Source of the DNA: Acidobacteriota bacterium
GTDB lineage: Bacteria; Acidobacteriota; Thermoanaerobaculia; Multivoradales; JAHZIX01
Assembly: GCA_034211275.1 (NCBI GenBank)
Contig: JAXHTF010000003.1
Location: 1 to 64,000, forward strand
Reading direction: 5' to 3'
Length of the DNA stretch: 64,000 bases
The translations under genes were made by a program, and so were the position numbers. Shown here one piece after another: positions 1 to 11,472 of this stretch. The notes under the pieces are model-generated. The model did not search any database and had not been told where the DNA came from. It was given only the letters and a program-made list of their open reading frames with translations. Positions within the stretch are counted from its first letter, which is position 1. Every line of letters begins with the position of its first letter.

Positions 1-5
1 CCCCG

Positions 6-69
<64 letters not shown>

Positions 70-194
70 ACCAGGGGCCGGTGGAAAACGGCCAGTTCGA
101 GGCAGCCAGAAGCAGATCTCTCGCGCTTCGGGAAGAGCTCTGCTGCGTCCGTCTCAAGAGTTGAACGTAGACTCTTATGCTGACTGGAGGCCTC

Positions 195-1661
195 ATGCGT
201 CGACTCAACCGGGGAATTCTGATCCTTGTCATCCTGCTGCTGGCTACCGCTCTCGGTGTGGGCTGGCTGGGTCAACGGGACCGCGAGCTGTCCGAGGAGC
301 CGGAGCTGCTGGCTCCTGCTCGTGAAGCCACTGTCGAGCCGAGCACTCTTGCCATCGCCGTGACTCTGCCCTTCGAGGCTATGCAGCAGCGAGCCAACGC
401 GGAGGCTCCGAAGAATTTCAGTGATTCAGGTCATGGGAAGAACGTCTGCAAGAGAATTCTAGGAATCAAGCATTGCGCTGGGACGAAGTACTCCTTCAAT
501 GCGACACGAGGCACCATCGCTGTGCGCGCCGCCTCCGATGATCGAATCCATGTCGAGGTCCCGATCAAGGTCCGGGGGAAGGGAGGTTTGCGTGGGGATG
601 GAGCCAAGATCCTCGATCTCGACGGGAAGAACTTCAAGGCCGATCTGGTGGCCTTCGCCGATATCGATCTCGCTTTGGACGAGAATTGGTGTCCGAAGCC
701 GACCGTCAAGGCCGACTTTCGATGGACTCGGGGTGCGCGAGTCGAGATCGTTGGTGGAGTCTGGGTGCACATCAACAGCCTCGTCGAATCCGCGCTGCGA
801 GAGCAGGTGCAGTCGATGGGTAAGGAGGTTGCCAAGTCGATTCAGTGCGACGAAATCCAGCGACAGCTGGCGCAGGTCTGGGCTCCCCGAGCCTATCCGG
901 TGGACCTTCCCGGTCGCGATGATCGACTCTTCATCCACGTCGAGTCGAAGTCTTTGGCGTACTCGGGACTTCAGACCCACGCGGAGGCGGCCGAGCTCCT
1001 GGCTGAGCTCGAAGTCGACATCTCGGTCAGAGACGAAGCGGAGCCAGGAACAGCCAGCCCTTTGCCTCCACTACAACGCACCGATACGACCCAAAGCGCA
1101 GTGCATTTACGAGTTCCGTTGATCCTCTCTTACAGCGAGCTCGAACGCCGACTCGGAGCGGAGCTTGTGGGCAAAAAATGGCAGTCCCCGACTCCCGCGG
1201 GCGAGGCAGTGCTCGAGGCAAAGAATCTCCGCATATACCCCAGCGGTGAATCGCTCGTGGTGGGGACGCTGGTAAGCGTTGATCTCCCCGACCGACTCTT
1301 TGACGTCAATGGCTGGGTCTATGTTGCCGGCGTGCCGCGTGCCAACGATTCTGGAGACGGTCTCTACGCGGACGATCTTGTGTTCACTCGGGCGCTGGAC
1401 AACAAGCTATGGAGCACGCTGTCGGTGATCCTCGAGAGCACCTTGCTGCAAGAGCTGCGCAAGGCGGCCGCGGTCGATCTCCAACCAATGATCGAGCAGG
1501 CGAGTTCAATGATCGTTGCTCAGCTCGAACAACCCACGGGCGATCTGATGGTCGAGCTGGGCGACCCGGAGCTGCGGCTTGGGCGTCTCCTGACCACCCG
1601 GGATCATCTCTTGCTGGAAGCTATGCTCGATTCCGGGGCCGACGTCACGCTAATTCGCTAA
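195..1661 (+). CDS. DUF4403-like membrane-anchored protein
   Basis: Product of 488 residues. An N-terminal hydrophobic stretch (about residues 6-25, after RRLNR) looks like a signal anchor, leaving a large periplasmic or surface domain. The two similar halves of alternating beta-type sequence, with long stretches discussing membrane-like 'L-x-V-x-V' strands and helices near positions 195-220 and 400-440, resemble the DUF4403 family (tubular lipid-binding-like fold), whose function is not established. I chose the ATG at 195 because a GGAGG lies five bases upstream; the ATG at 177 has no ribosome binding site. It is convergent with the next gene, ten bases apart. Family assignment is from overall appearance, so moderate. 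Confidence 0.6.
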   Translation: MRRLNRGILILVILLLATALGVGWLGQRDRELSEEPELLAPAREATVEPSTLAIAVTLPFEAMQQRANAEAPKNFSDSGHGKNVCKRILGIKHCAGTKYSFNATRGTIAVRAASDDRIHVEVPIKVRGKGGLRGDGAKILDLDGKNFKADLVAFADIDLALDENWCPKPTVKADFRWTRGARVEIVGGVWVHINSLVESALREQVQSMGKEVAKSIQCDEIQRQLAQVWAPRAYPVDLPGRDDRLFIHVESKSLAYSGLQTHAEAAELLAELEVDISVRDEAEPGTASPLPPLQRTDTTQSAVHLRVPLILSYSELERRLGAELVGKKWQSPTPAGEAVLEAKNLRIYPSGESLVVGTLVSVDLPDRLFDVNGWVYVAGVPRANDSGDGLYADDLVFTRALDNKLWSTLSVILESTLLQELRKAAAVDLQPMIEQASSMIVAQLEQPTGDLMVELGDPELRLGRLLTTRDHLLLEAMLDSGADVTLIR

Positions 1662-1671
1662 CACGCACCCT

Positions 1672-2292
1672 CTACGTACTTCGTTTCGGGCCAGCCCAGA
1701 CGCGAAAGGCCACGCGGGCTGCTGCCGCCACTGCGCCGACCAAGAGCGCCATGATCAGCCAAGATTCCCAGAAGGGAAAATACTGAATGCCTGCTTCGCC
1801 GAGAGTGTATTTATAGCGAAAGGTCAGGGGCTTTACGGTGAAGAGATGGGCAAGTACCCCTGTCCCGGTGACGGGGGTACCCGAGCTGCGCTCCACGACC
1901 GCTGTACGGAAGACTTCGAGGAAGAGATGAACAAGGCCGGCAGTCGGCACCACTAGGAAAGCACTCAAGGAGAAGGCTTGAACCGTCTTCGCCAAGGATG
2001 GTGATTCGCCAAGCTCGAGCCCTCCGAGTGGAGGTATTTGCTTGTGCCATCGGCGCGAGGGATACGTGAGGAGAAACAGGTGCCAGAGGAAGAGTTGCGC
2101 TCCGAAGGCTAGAGCCCCGACGAAGAACCCCAACACGGCAGCGGAGGCATCCCCGTGGTGCTGGCTGAAGTCCATCCCGCTCGGGAGTCGGAAGTAGCCC
2201 TGTTGTGTGTAGATCCAAGTGTTGAGGATGGTTGAGGAAGCGAAGATCGCCGGCACGCTCCACACAAGCCCGTGACGAGACCTCGTGTCCAT
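1672..2292 (-). CDS. Unrecognised multi-pass membrane protein
   Basis: Product of 206 residues with about four to five hydrophobic segments (near residues 8-25, 50-72, 105-130 and 180-200 of the protein). A His-rich patch 'SQHHGD' lies near residue 43. I do not recognise a family. It is transcribed alone on the minus strand and converges with the DUF4403-like gene. The 186 bases upstream hold no other gene. Confidence 0.55.
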   Translation of the reverse strand: MDTRSRHGLVWSVPAIFASSTILNTWIYTQQGYFRLPSGMDFSQHHGDASAAVLGFFVGALAFGAQLFLWHLFLLTYPSRRWHKQIPPLGGLELGESPSLAKTVQAFSLSAFLVVPTAGLVHLFLEVFRTAVVERSSGTPVTGTGVLAHLFTVKPLTFRYKYTLGEAGIQYFPFWESWLIMALLVGAVAAAARVAFRVWAGPKRST

Positions 2293-2478
2293 TCTGACTT
2301 CCTCCTAATCCTTGTCGGTGGAGAGGCCCATTCGGTCAGTCGCTTGAGCTACGTGGGCTCGATTCCGCCGCCATCCCAGGGCGCCTCACCAGCCAGCGCG
2401 TCTACTGGCCTCGGTTGTCACTGAAAGCCCAGCGCCCCGCCAGGATGCCGGTAGCGATCTGAGCTGAGGCTCTGAGGA

Positions 2479-3765
2479 TCATTTCGTTTCGCGGTACTTG
2501 TCGCCGAAGATTGTCTTTTTGGTACGGGTCTTATGCTTGGTTTTGGAGGAGCCTCCAACGCTCTCCGTGTATTCATCGCCGAAGAGATCCTTCTTACGTC
2601 GCGACCGGGATTTGACTTTCCCGTCGGGGCCCTTCGTCTGCGTGTACTCGTCGCCGAGCCATCCCTTCTCGCGAGTTGTCGTACCGGTCGTCTTGCCGGT
2701 AGCGCTCTTGTGGCGACGTCTTTCGTCTCCGAAGAGGTTCTTCTCGTCCTTCGACTCGCTGATGAGCTGTCCGAGGCTGTTGTAGGTCTTGAAGACCGTC
2801 TCGCCGAGGATGGTGGTCGTCCGGACCGTTCGAAACGGCTTGTGCTTGAAGAGCTCGCGACAGTCGGGGCACCGCTTCGGTAGGTCCCAGCCTTTGCTCT
2901 TGCAGTTGATCTGCGTGCCAGTGGGAATCTGGAAGCTCTTGCCGCAGTGGCTACAGGAAGACTGCTTGGGAGCGAACTTCTTCTTGCAGCCGTCGCAGAA
3001 TCGAGGCGGGTTGTCCCAAGCCCGATGGGTCTTGATGCCTGTGCTGCAAGACTGGCAAGGTGTAGTCGTCCAGGCGCACTCCTTGTGATACTCGGGGATA
3101 CGCTTCCAATCCACGTGGTATTTGAGCTCTCTCCCGCAGTGGCGGCAGGAACGGGTCTTCCATTTCGCAGCCTGGCGGGCCTTGCACTCCTTGTGGGCTG
3201 TTGGCGGGTGATCCCAGCCGCGGTGGATTTTCATAGGCTTGCCGCAGATCCCACAGGGGGCAGTCTTCCATGCACATTCCTTGTGGTACTCGGGGATCTT
3301 GCTCCAGTCCACGTGGTATTTGAGCTCTCTCCCGCAGTGGCGGCAGGCGCGAGTCTTCCATTTCGCCGCTTGGCGAGCCTTGCACTCTTTGTGGGCTGTC
3401 GGTGGGTGATCCCAGGCTCGGTGGATCTTCATCGCGCCACCGCAGATGCCACACGATGCGGTCTTCCAAGCACATTCCTTGTGATATTCGGGGATGTTGT
3501 CCCAATCGGCGTGGTACTTGAGCTCACCGCCGCAGTGTCTGCACGACCGCGTCTTCCACTTGGCGGCCTGGCGATCCTTGCATTCCTTGTGCGCAGTGGG
3601 CGGGTGGTCCCAGGCGCGATGAATCTTCATCGTTCCGCCGCAGATGCCACACGAAGAAGTGGTCCAGGCACACTCCTTGTGGTACTCCGGGATCCTGTCC
3701 CAGTCGGCGTGCACAGGGATGTCACCACCGCACTGACGACAGGAGACTGTGGACCATTTCGACAT
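2479..3765 (-). CDS. Tandem-repeat zinc-ribbon protein
   Basis: Product of 428 residues. About residues 1-265 are four tandem units of roughly 64 residues. Each unit has two CxxC knuckles: 'C-R-H/Q-C-G' followed by an 'IPEYHKECAW' block, and 'CGICG' followed by 'HPPTAHKEC'. Each knuckle is therefore completed by a His and a Cys further on. A further CxxC pair and a 'CPDC' follow at about 265-300. The C-terminal 120 residues are basic and carry degenerate repeats around 'FGDEY'. No signal peptide or membrane segment is seen, so a cytosolic nucleic-acid or protein-binding role is likely but unproven. The DNA repeats are similar enough to recombine and change repeat number. Confidence 0.7.
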   Translation of the reverse strand: MSKWSTVSCRQCGGDIPVHADWDRIPEYHKECAWTTSSCGICGGTMKIHRAWDHPPTAHKECKDRQAAKWKTRSCRHCGGELKYHADWDNIPEYHKECAWKTASCGICGGAMKIHRAWDHPPTAHKECKARQAAKWKTRACRHCGRELKYHVDWSKIPEYHKECAWKTAPCGICGKPMKIHRGWDHPPTAHKECKARQAAKWKTRSCRHCGRELKYHVDWKRIPEYHKECAWTTTPCQSCSTGIKTHRAWDNPPRFCDGCKKKFAPKQSSCSHCGKSFQIPTGTQINCKSKGWDLPKRCPDCRELFKHKPFRTVRTTTILGETVFKTYNSLGQLISESKDEKNLFGDERRRHKSATGKTTGTTTREKGWLGDEYTQTKGPDGKVKSRSRRKKDLFGDEYTESVGGSSKTKHKTRTKKTIFGDKYRETK

Positions 3766-4045
3766 AGATGCTTTCGATACTAGCCTTTCGATCCAACCTA
3801 GACCAGGTGATGTTCTGTCCGGTCTGATCTCCCGAGGACTTTGGGTAGATAGTGATGGTGGAAGTTGATGGAGCCCTTCTCGGTGTTGCCCTGGGTGCCT
3901 TCATCTTAGGGTTCCCTCGGAGCCGACTTCAGGGACAGCGGCCCGGGCTTTTCCCGATTTCCCTGCTCAACTGAGGAAGGTGGAACCGACTTCGTCTCTT
4001 TCGATGTGCGCCCGCGGTTCACGCCGGCTGCTAAACTCCCGCCCT

Positions 4046-5929
4046 ATGACGACAAGCAAAGTTCCCTCGCTGGACTTTCAGCGACAGGCTCTGGCCGTGC
4101 TCGGCCGGGATCGGTTGGCGGAGTTGAGCGAGCAGTTCGAAGTGTCCGTGGGTGACCGGCGGGTGGCCGCGCAGCATGTGGAGGCGTTGGTGGAGGGCTC
4201 GGTGTCCTTTCGGGAGATCCTGGAGGAGCTGAAGCGGGACGAGCTCAAGGCGATGTGCCGGGCGGTGGAGCTGGACGACAGTGGTCGCCAGAAGGCACGG
4301 ATTATCGACCGGCTCCTCGCTGGTCCGGGGGCGGATACGGGAGCCTCCAGCCAACCGAAGAAGCCTCGGAAGCAGCAGCGCAAGGCTCGGGGGGAGAACG
4401 GAGGCTCCGGCTCGCCGCTGGGCTTCGAGTCGAAGCTCTGGGCCGCTGCCGATGCGCTGCGCAACAACATGGATGCGGCGGAGTACAAGCACGTCGTGCT
4501 GGGGCTGATCTTCCTCAAGTACATCTCCGACGCCTTCGAGGCGAAGCATGCCGAGCTCGAGAAGCAGCGAGCCGAGGGAGCCGATCCGGAGGACCCCGAC
4601 GAGTATCGGGCGGAAAACATCTTCTGGGTGCCGAAGGAGGCGCGTTGGCAGCAGCTCAAGGAGAACGCGCCGCAGCCGATCATCGGCAAGTTGGTGGACG
4701 AAGCGATGGCGGCCATCGAGCGCGACAACCCGACGCTCAAGTCCGTGTTGCCCAAGATCTACGCCCGCCCTGGGCTCGACAAGCAGCGCCTCGGGCAGCT
4801 GATCAATCTGGTGAGCGATATCTCCCTCGGCAGCTCGGCGGATCGCGCCAAGGACACCCTGGGCAGGGTCTATGAGTATTTCCTGTCGCAGTTCGCCAGC
4901 GCCGAGGGCAAGCGCGGCGGGCAGTTCTACACGCCGTCCCACGTGGTGCGCGTGCTGGTGGAGATGCTGGCACCGTACAAGGGGCGGGTCTACGACCCCT
5001 GCTGCGGCTCGGGCGGGATGTTCGTGCAGAGCGAGAAGTTCATCGAGGCCCACAGCGGCCGCATCGGCGACATCTCGATCTACGGTCAGGAGTCGAATTA
5101 CACGACGTGGCGGCTGGCGATGATGAATCTGGCGATCCGCGGCATCGAGGGCCAGGTGGCCCACGGCGACACGTTCCACAACGACCGGCACCCGGACCTC
5201 AAGGCGGATTACGTAATGGCCAATCCGCCGTTCAACGACAGCGATTGGCGCGGGGAGCTGCTCCGCGAAGACAAGCGCTGGGTCTTCGGCGTGCCGCCGG
5301 CGGGGAATGCAAACTTCGCCTGGGTGCAGCATTTCATCTATCACCTGGCGCCGACGGGCATGGCCGGATTCGTGCTCGCCAACGGCTCGATGTCGACGAA
5401 TCAGTCGGGGGAGGGGAAGATTCGCGAGGAGATCGTCGAGGCGGACCTGGTGGACTGCATGGTGGCGCTCCCCGGGCAGCTTTTCTATTCGACCCAGATA
5501 CCGGTCTGCTTGTGGTTCTTGGCGCGCTCGAAGAAGAACGGCCGCTTCCGAGACCGCCGCGACGAGACGCTGTTCATCGACGCCCGGGATCTGGGCTCGT
5601 TAGTGGATCGCACCCACCGTGAGCTCACCGACGACGACATCGCCAAGATCGCGGGCACCTACCACGCCTGGCGCGGCGATGAGGGGGCTGGTGAGTACGA
5701 GGACGTGCCCGGCTTCTGCAAGTCGGCCGATCTCGAGGAGATCCGCCAGCACAACCACGTCCTCACCCCCGGCCGCTACGTCGGCGCCGCCGAGATAGAA
5801 GACGACGGCGAGCCCTTCGGAGAAAAGATGCAGCGTCTGGTGGCGGAGCTTCGGGAGCAGCAGGCTGAGGCTGCGCGGTTGGATGCGGCGATTGCTGCGA
5901 ATCTGGAGGGGCTTGGGTATGGGGAGTGA
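4046..5929 (+). CDS. hsdM: Type I restriction-modification methyltransferase subunit
   Basis: HsdM methylates adenine in the bipartite target chosen by HsdS and is needed for both modification and restriction. Of 627 residues, about 350-600 carry the N6-adenine methylase motifs: '[10 protein letters not shown]' (motif I, near 317) and 'NPPF' (motif IV, near 393). The usual HsdM N-terminal helical domain begins near residue 130 ('[15 protein letters not shown]'). An added N-terminus of about 120 residues includes a SAP-like helix pair ('[11 protein letters not shown]'), then a basic linker; this extension is unusual. I start at 4046, where the conserved-looking protein begins, rather than at the in-frame ATG at 3980. 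First gene of hsdM-hsdS-SIR2-hsdR. Confidence 0.93.
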   Translation: MTTSKVPSLDFQRQALAVLGRDRLAELSEQFEVSVGDRRVAAQHVEALVEGSVSFREILEELKRDELKAMCRAVELDDSGRQKARIIDRLLAGPGADTGASSQPKKPRKQQRKARGENGGSGSPLGFESKLWAAADALRNNMDAAEYKHVVLGLIFLKYISDAFEAKHAELEKQRAEGADPEDPDEYRAENIFWVPKEARWQQLKENAPQPIIGKLVDEAMAAIERDNPTLKSVLPKIYARPGLDKQRLGQLINLVSDISLGSSADRAKDTLGRVYEYFLSQFASAEGKRGGQFYTPSHVVRVLVEMLAPYKGRVYDPCCGSGGMFVQSEKFIEAHSGRIGDISIYGQESNYTTWRLAMMNLAIRGIEGQVAHGDTFHNDRHPDLKADYVMANPPFNDSDWRGELLREDKRWVFGVPPAGNANFAWVQHFIYHLAPTGMAGFVLANGSMSTNQSGEGKIREEIVEADLVDCMVALPGQLFYSTQIPVCLWFLARSKKNGRFRDRRDETLFIDARDLGSLVDRTHRELTDDDIAKIAGTYHAWRGDEGAGEYEDVPGFCKSADLEEIRQHNHVLTPGRYVGAAEIEDDGEPFGEKMQRLVAELREQQAEAARLDAAIAANLEGLGYGE

Positions 5930-7196
5930 GTGGCGAGAAGCTCCGCTGGACGACCTAGCCTCTGAGATCACAGTCGGCCATGTTGGTCGGATGGCATCTA
6001 GGTATGTTGAGGCGGGGATTCCTTTCTTGAGGTCCCTGAACGTCGAGCCATTCAGGATCAACCTGGGCGATCTGAAATTCATTCCTCCTGAATTCCACTC
6101 AGACTTAGGAAAGTCGTCGCTGGTTCCCGGGGACGTTGTGGTCGTGCGGACTGGCAAACCCGGTGCCTGTGCGGTCATCCCGAAGTCGCTTCCAGTAGCC
6201 AACTGCTCAGACCTAGTTATTATTCGATGTGCGGAAAACCTTGACCCTCAATTCCTTTGTGGGTACATCAACTCTGTAGCTTCTCACCACGTAAGGGCTA
6301 GTTTGGTTGGCGCTGTGCAACAGCATTTTAACGTTGGTGCGGCCCGCAGAATGATCATTAGGTTTCCTCCTCTACGGGACCAGCGTGCCATAGCCCACAT
6401 TCTCGGCACCCTCCACGAGAAGATCGAGCTCAACCGCCGGATAAGCGAGACCCTGGAGGCGATGGCGCGGGCGCTCTTCAAGTCGTGGTTCATCGATTTT
6501 GATCCAGTGCGGGCCAAGTCGGAGGGCCGCGGCTCGGGACTGCCTGCGGAGGTTGCGGATCTCTTCCCGGAATCGTTCGAGGAGTCGGAGCTGGGGGAGC
6601 TTCCGAAGCATTGGAGCGTCAGCCGGATTGAGAATATTGCCCAAGTCTCTGGGGGGAGTACTCCGAGCACGAAGATCCCGAGATTCTGGAAAGAAACTGG
6701 CCACCTTTGGGCGACCCCAAAAGACTTGTCGGGACTGTCAGCTCCAGTGCTTTTCGATACCGCGAGAAGAATCTCCGATGAGGGACTCTCGCAGATTGGT
6801 TCAGGATTACTACCAAAGGGTACTGTTCTCCTGTCCTCGAGAGCTCCAATTGGGTACTTGGCTATAGCCGAGAATCCTACTGCTGTGAATCAGGGCTTTA
6901 TCGCAATGGAGCCCAAGGGGGCGGTGTCGAATTTGTTTCTTCTCTTTTGGGCCCGAGCTGCAAAGGCGACAATCATTAGTCGGGCAAATGGTTCAACATT
7001 TTTGGAAATTAGCAAGAGAAATTTTCGCTCCATGCCGATTGTGCTGCCGCCGGCTGAGATCATGGATGCTTTCGATAGGAGGGTGCGGAGTTTGTATGGT
7101 CGTATAGTTCTCTGTTGTCGAGAGAGTGTTGCTCTAAATGAGCTGCACGATTCGCTCTTGCATAAAATTTTTACTGGCGACCTGCAGGTGTTGTAG
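5919..7196 (+). CDS. hsdS: Type I restriction-modification specificity subunit
   Basis: HsdS determines the DNA target for the HsdM/HsdR complex. The 425-residue product has two target-recognition halves, each ending in a conserved helix: '[19 protein letters not shown]' near residue 165 and a weaker one at the C-terminus ('[17 protein letters not shown]'). I start at the ATG at 5919, which overlaps hsdM by 11 bases, because the protein then opens with the usual 'W-x-x-x-x-L'. The second half is visibly richer in A and T than hsdM, as expected for recombined recognition domains. The gap to the next gene is five bases. Confidence 0.92.
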   Translation: MGSEWREAPLDDLASEITVGHVGRMASRYVEAGIPFLRSLNVEPFRINLGDLKFIPPEFHSDLGKSSLVPGDVVVVRTGKPGACAVIPKSLPVANCSDLVIIRCAENLDPQFLCGYINSVASHHVRASLVGAVQQHFNVGAARRMIIRFPPLRDQRAIAHILGTLHEKIELNRRISETLEAMARALFKSWFIDFDPVRAKSEGRGSGLPAEVADLFPESFEESELGELPKHWSVSRIENIAQVSGGSTPSTKIPRFWKETGHLWATPKDLSGLSAPVLFDTARRISDEGLSQIGSGLLPKGTVLLSSRAPIGYLAIAENPTAVNQGFIAMEPKGAVSNLFLLFWARAAKATIISRANGSTFLEISKRNFRSMPIVLPPAEIMDAFDRRVRSLYGRIVLCCRESVALNELHDSLLHKIFTGDLQVL

Positions 7197-7201
7197 GGTC
7201 G

Positions 7202-8260
7202 ATGGGGAGGGATATTCTACGGTCCATTTTCGAGGATCAATTGGTTTTTCAATTCCGAGATGGGACCATTATCGAGGATAGTGTGTTTATTGGCGATACG
7301 GAATTCTTTCCTGTGGAAGCCTTGCGTAGCGACGAAGAGGCGTACGAGTCGAATTTTAGTGCATGGCTTGACCAGTCATGGTTCCCAGCGCAGCGAGATT
7401 TGCTTGGAGAGATACTCTCAATTAGTGGGAACAGGAAGAGATATGCGGATTTGAGTGCGGCTGTCAGTCGCCGTCAAGCTGTTCCTCTGGTTGGTTCAGG
7501 GATGTCGGTGCCAAGCGGTCTGCCGACGTGGTCGCATTTGCTTCGTTTGGTCTCGGGCTTTACCCCAGTAGACCCTGTGAGTCTGGAGGAGCTCATTGCA
7601 GACTTCTCTTTTGAGAAAGCTGCGGACCTGATTGCTGAATCCACAAACGTCAATATGCTGAACGAGAGGATCGAGCACGAATTGAGAGTCGAGGCTTCAG
7701 CGGAGATCTCTGGGCCTGTGAGGCTCTTGCCGGCTATTTTCCCAGATCTGGTTGTAACTACAAACCTAGATGATGTGCTCGAGTATGCCTACTCTTTAAA
7801 CGGCTGCTCTTTCGAGCACGTGCTTGCAGGCCAAGGTATTGCTAAGTATCGCTCAATAAAGGCTTTGGGTCAGAGCCTTCTTCTTAAGCTTCATGGGACC
7901 TGCCGTGATCCCGAAGGTCGTGTGTTGCAGACAAAGGAGTATGACCATGCCTATGCTGAGGGTGGACTGATCCGGGATGAGCTAGCTCTTCTATATCGGA
8001 CTCATCATCTGTTGTTTATTGGTTGTAGTCTTGGAAATGATAGAACTGTCGAGCTTGTTGCTGAGGTGGCGTCGAAAGATAGTAATATGCCAAGGCATTA
8101 TGCTTTTCTGCGCTTGCCAGATGATTCGCAGGTCCGAATATCGAGGGAGGGCTTTCTGAGCGAGCGGAATATCTATCCCATCTGGTACGAAAGACCCCAC
8201 GATGAAGCATTGTATGCTCTATTTACGGGGTTGTTCGATTCAGCTTCGAGTGGTAGCTAG
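7202..8260 (+). CDS. SIR2-domain protein inside the type I operon
   Basis: Product of 352 residues. From about residue 90 it shows an NAD-binding SIR2 fold: '[11 protein letters not shown]' (glycine loop, near 95), 'TTNLDD' (near 185), 'KLHG' (catalytic-type His, near 229) and 'FIGCSLGND' (near 270). The first 80 residues match nothing I know. In defence systems such domains commonly deplete NAD on infection; that role here is inference from context. It starts five bases after hsdS and its stop overlaps a possible GTG of hsdR, so it is probably co-translated. It is clearly richer in A and T than hsdM and hsdR, which suggests separate acquisition. It could be an accessory effector of the type I complex or an independent passenger. 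Confidence 0.85.
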   Translation: MGRDILRSIFEDQLVFQFRDGTIIEDSVFIGDTEFFPVEALRSDEEAYESNFSAWLDQSWFPAQRDLLGEILSISGNRKRYADLSAAVSRRQAVPLVGSGMSVPSGLPTWSHLLRLVSGFTPVDPVSLEELIADFSFEKAADLIAESTNVNMLNERIEHELRVEASAEISGPVRLLPAIFPDLVVTTNLDDVLEYAYSLNGCSFEHVLAGQGIAKYRSIKALGQSLLLKLHGTCRDPEGRVLQTKEYDHAYAEGGLIRDELALLYRTHHLLFIGCSLGNDRTVELVAEVASKDSNMPRHYAFLRLPDDSQVRISREGFLSERNIYPIWYERPHDEALYALFTGLFDSASSGS

Positions 8261-8274
8261 TGAATAGGAAGACT

Positions 8275-11200
8275 ATGACTCTTCTAACCGAATCCACCGT
8301 TGAAGACGCTGCTCTCGTTTGGCTAGAGGCTCTCGACTACCAAGTCCTCCACGGCTCGGAGATCGCCGCGGGTGCGTCGGCTCCGGAGCGGAGCGACCCG
8401 GGCTACCGGGACGTGGTGCTCGCCGGGCGGTTGCGTCAGGCCCTGGCCAGGCTCAATCCGGACATCCCGGCGGAGGGCCTGGAGGAAGCGTTTCGGCAGC
8501 TCACCACCGTCGAAGCCGGCTCCCTGATCGAAGCCAACCGCGCGCTCCATCGGCTCTTGGTCGCCGGCGTCAGCGTGGAGTACCGCGGTCCCGATGGCTC
8601 CACTGTCGGTGACCAAGTGCAGGTCTTCGACTTCGAGGACCCCGACAACAACGACTTCCTGGTCGTCAACCAATTCACCGTCGTGGACGGCCAGAGACAG
8701 CGGCGGCTGGACGTAGTGATCTTTGTCAACGGTCTGCCGCTGGCGGTCTTCGAGCTCAAGAATGCGACCGACGCCAAGGCGACGGTGTGGAGCGCCTATC
8801 AACAGCTCCAGACCTACCAGGCACAGCTCCCGTCGCTCCTCACCTTCAACGCCGTGCTCGTCGTCTCCGACGGCCTCTCGGCGCGGATGGGGGCGCTGGG
8901 GGCGGGGAAGGAATGGTTTAAGCCTTGGCGCACCATCGGCGGGGAGGAGCTCGCTCCCGAGACCGTGAGCGAGCTGCAGGTGATGCTGGAGGGTGTCTTC
9001 GCTCCCGAACGCTTCCTGCTCCTGCTGCGCCACTTCATCGTCTTCGACGACGATGGCGGCCAGATCGTCAAGAAGGTGGCGGGGTATCACCAGTACCACG
9101 CCGTCAACGTCGCGGTGGAGGAGACCTTGCGGGCCGCGCCGGCGAGCGACGCGGGCGAGGTGGCCGAGCTCATGGGGCACTACGAAGCGGGCGGACGGCC
9201 CGGCGGAGAGGCGGGGGACCGGCGGGTCGGTGTGGTCTGGCACACCCAGGGTTCGGGCAAGAGCCTGACCATGGCCTTCTACGCCGGGCGGATCATCCTC
9301 CATCCGGAAATGCGCAACCCGACGGTGGTGGTGCTCACCGACCGCAACGACCTCGATGATCAGCTCTTCTCGACCTTCGCACGATGCAAGGATCTGCTAC
9401 GGCAGCCGCCGGTGCAGGCGGCGGATCGTGCCGACCTGCGGGACAAGCTCCAGGTCGCTTCCGGTGGCGTGATCTTCACCACCATCCAGAAATTCTTCCC
9501 CGAAACCAAAGGCGACCGCCATCCGGTGCTCTCGGAACGCAGCAACATCGTCGTCCTCGCCGACGAAGCCCACCGCAGTCAGTATGACTTCATCGACGGT
9601 TTCGCCCGCCACATGCGCGACGCCTTGCCCCATGCCTCCTTCATCGCCTTCACCGGAACGCCCATCGAGCACGCCGACGCCAACACCCGCGCGGTCTTCG
9701 GCGACTACATCAGCATCTACGACATCCAGCGCGCGGTGCTCGATGGTGCGACGGTTCCCATCTATTACGAGAGCCGCCTGGCCAAGCTCGAGCTGGAGGA
9801 GGCCGAGCGCCCCGTCATCGATCCCCGGTTCGAGGAGGTGACCGAAGGCGAGGAGCTGGAACGCAAAGAGAAGCTCAAATCCAAGTGGGCGCAGCTGGAG
9901 GCCCTAGTCGGTTCCGAGCAGCGGCTGGAGGTGGTGGCCCGCGATCTGGTGGAGCACTTCGAGCAGCGTCTGGAGACCCTCGAAGGCAAGGCGATGGTGG
10001 TGTGCATGAGCCGGCGGATCTGTGTCGAGCTCTACCAACGGCTGGTGGAGCTCCGCCCCCAGTGGCACCACGACGACGACGCCCACGGCGAGCTCAAGGT
10101 GGTGATGACCGGTTCCGCCGCCGATCCTGCGGACTGGCAGCCCCACATCCGCAGCAAAGGCCGGCGAGAAGCGCTGGCCAAACGCTTCCGCGATCCTAGC
10201 GACCCATTCAAGATCGTCCTCGTGCGCGACATGTGGCTCACCGGCTTTGACGCCCCGAGCTTGCACACCATGTACATCGACAAGCCCATGCGCGGCCACG
10301 GGCTGATGCAGGCCATCGCGCGGGTCAACCGCGTGTTCAAGGACAAGCCCGGCGGGCTGGTGGTGGACTACCTGGGAATTGCCGACGAGCTGAAGAAAGC
10401 GCTGCACATCTACACCGAGTCCGGCGGCCGCGGCAGGGCGGCCCTCGACAAGGAAGAAGCCATCGCGGTGATGCTCGAGAAGTGGGAGGTCTGCCGGGGC
10501 CTTTTCCACGGCTTCGACTGGACCGCTTGGATCTCCGGGACTGCTGGGGATCGGCTCTCTCTCCTCGGTCCCGCCCAGGAGCACATCCTCGCGCAGGAGG
10601 ACGGCAAGGAGCGCTTCCTGCGGACGGTTTCGGAGCTGACCAAGGCCTTCGCGCTCTCGGTTCCCAACGAGGAGGCCGAACGGATCCGTGACGACGTGGC
10701 CTTCTTCCAAGCGGTGCGCGCCGCCTTGGTCAAGAGCTCTCCGGAGGTGAGCCGGAGCGAGGAGGAGCTCGACCACGCCGTGCGCCAGATCGTCTCCCGC
10801 GCGGTCTCTTCGGAGGAGGTGGTCGATATCTTCGCCGCCGCCGGCCTCGACAAGCCGGACGTGTCGATTCTCTCGGATGAATTCCTCGCCGAGGTGCGGG
10901 ATTTGCCGCAACGAAATCTGGCGGTGGAGACATTGCGCAAGCTCCTCCAAGGTGAGATCCAGAGCCGTGCGCGGCGCAACGTGGTCCAGGCTCGCTCCTT
11001 TGCCGAGATGCTCGAACAGTCGATCCGCCGCTACCAGAACCGCTCCATCGAGACCGCCGTGGTCATCGAAGAGCTGATCCGCCTGGCCCAGGAGATGCGC
11101 GAAGCCAGCCACCGCGGCGAGGCCCTGGGCCTGAGCGACGACGAGCTGGCCTTCTACGACGCCCTGTCCGCCAACGACAGCGCCGTCGAAGTCCTCGGTG

Positions 11201-11430
11201 AGCCCACCCTCGCCACCATCGCCCGCGAGCTGGTCGAGATCGTCAAGAAGAACGTCACCATCGACTGGACCGTCCGCGAGACCGTCCGCGCCAAACTCCG
11301 CGTCATCGTCAAGCGTCTGCTCCGCAAGTACAAATATCCCCCCGACCAGCAGGAAGCCGCGACCCGGACCGTGCTGGAGCAGGCGGAGGTGGTGTCGGAG
11401 GGGTGGGCGGTTGGAGCCTCGGCATCCTGA
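8275..11430 (+). CDS. hsdR: Type I restriction enzyme motor/nuclease subunit
   Basis: HsdR translocates DNA with ATP and cuts unmodified DNA away from the recognition site. The 1051-residue product has an N-terminal PD-(D/E)xK nuclease region ('RLDVVIF' then 'FELKN', near residue 160), a superfamily 2 helicase core with Walker A 'QGSGKS' (near 325) and 'DEAH' (near 428), 'FTGTP' motif III and a long helical C-terminus that binds HsdM. The ATG at 8275 is preferred; a GTG at 8260 overlaps the SIR2 stop and would add five residues. Length and motif order are normal, so it looks functional. Confidence 0.93.
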   Translation: MTLLTESTVEDAALVWLEALDYQVLHGSEIAAGASAPERSDPGYRDVVLAGRLRQALARLNPDIPAEGLEEAFRQLTTVEAGSLIEANRALHRLLVAGVSVEYRGPDGSTVGDQVQVFDFEDPDNNDFLVVNQFTVVDGQRQRRLDVVIFVNGLPLAVFELKNATDAKATVWSAYQQLQTYQAQLPSLLTFNAVLVVSDGLSARMGALGAGKEWFKPWRTIGGEELAPETVSELQVMLEGVFAPERFLLLLRHFIVFDDDGGQIVKKVAGYHQYHAVNVAVEETLRAAPASDAGEVAELMGHYEAGGRPGGEAGDRRVGVVWHTQGSGKSLTMAFYAGRIILHPEMRNPTVVVLTDRNDLDDQLFSTFARCKDLLRQPPVQAADRADLRDKLQVASGGVIFTTIQKFFPETKGDRHPVLSERSNIVVLADEAHRSQYDFIDGFARHMRDALPHASFIAFTGTPIEHADANTRAVFGDYISIYDIQRAVLDGATVPIYYESRLAKLELEEAERPVIDPRFEEVTEGEELERKEKLKSKWAQLEALVGSEQRLEVVARDLVEHFEQRLETLEGKAMVVCMSRRICVELYQRLVELRPQWHHDDDAHGELKVVMTGSAADPADWQPHIRSKGRREALAKRFRDPSDPFKIVLVRDMWLTGFDAPSLHTMYIDKPMRGHGLMQAIARVNRVFKDKPGGLVVDYLGIADELKKALHIYTESGGRGRAALDKEEAIAVMLEKWEVCRGLFHGFDWTAWISGTAGDRLSLLGPAQEHILAQEDGKERFLRTVSELTKAFALSVPNEEAERIRDDVAFFQAVRAALVKSSPEVSRSEEELDHAVRQIVSRAVSSEEVVDIFAAAGLDKPDVSILSDEFLAEVRDLPQRNLAVETLRKLLQGEIQSRARRNVVQARSFAEMLEQSIRRYQNRSIETAVVIEELIRLAQEMREASHRGEALGLSDDELAFYDALSANDSAVEVLGEPTLATIARELVEIVKKNVTIDWTVRETVRAKLRVIVKRLLRKYKYPPDQQEAATRTVLEQAEVVSEGWAVGASAS

Positions 11431-11472
11431 CGACGCTCTGAGCCAACTATGGGAGGAAGGGAGAAGGGGCCG

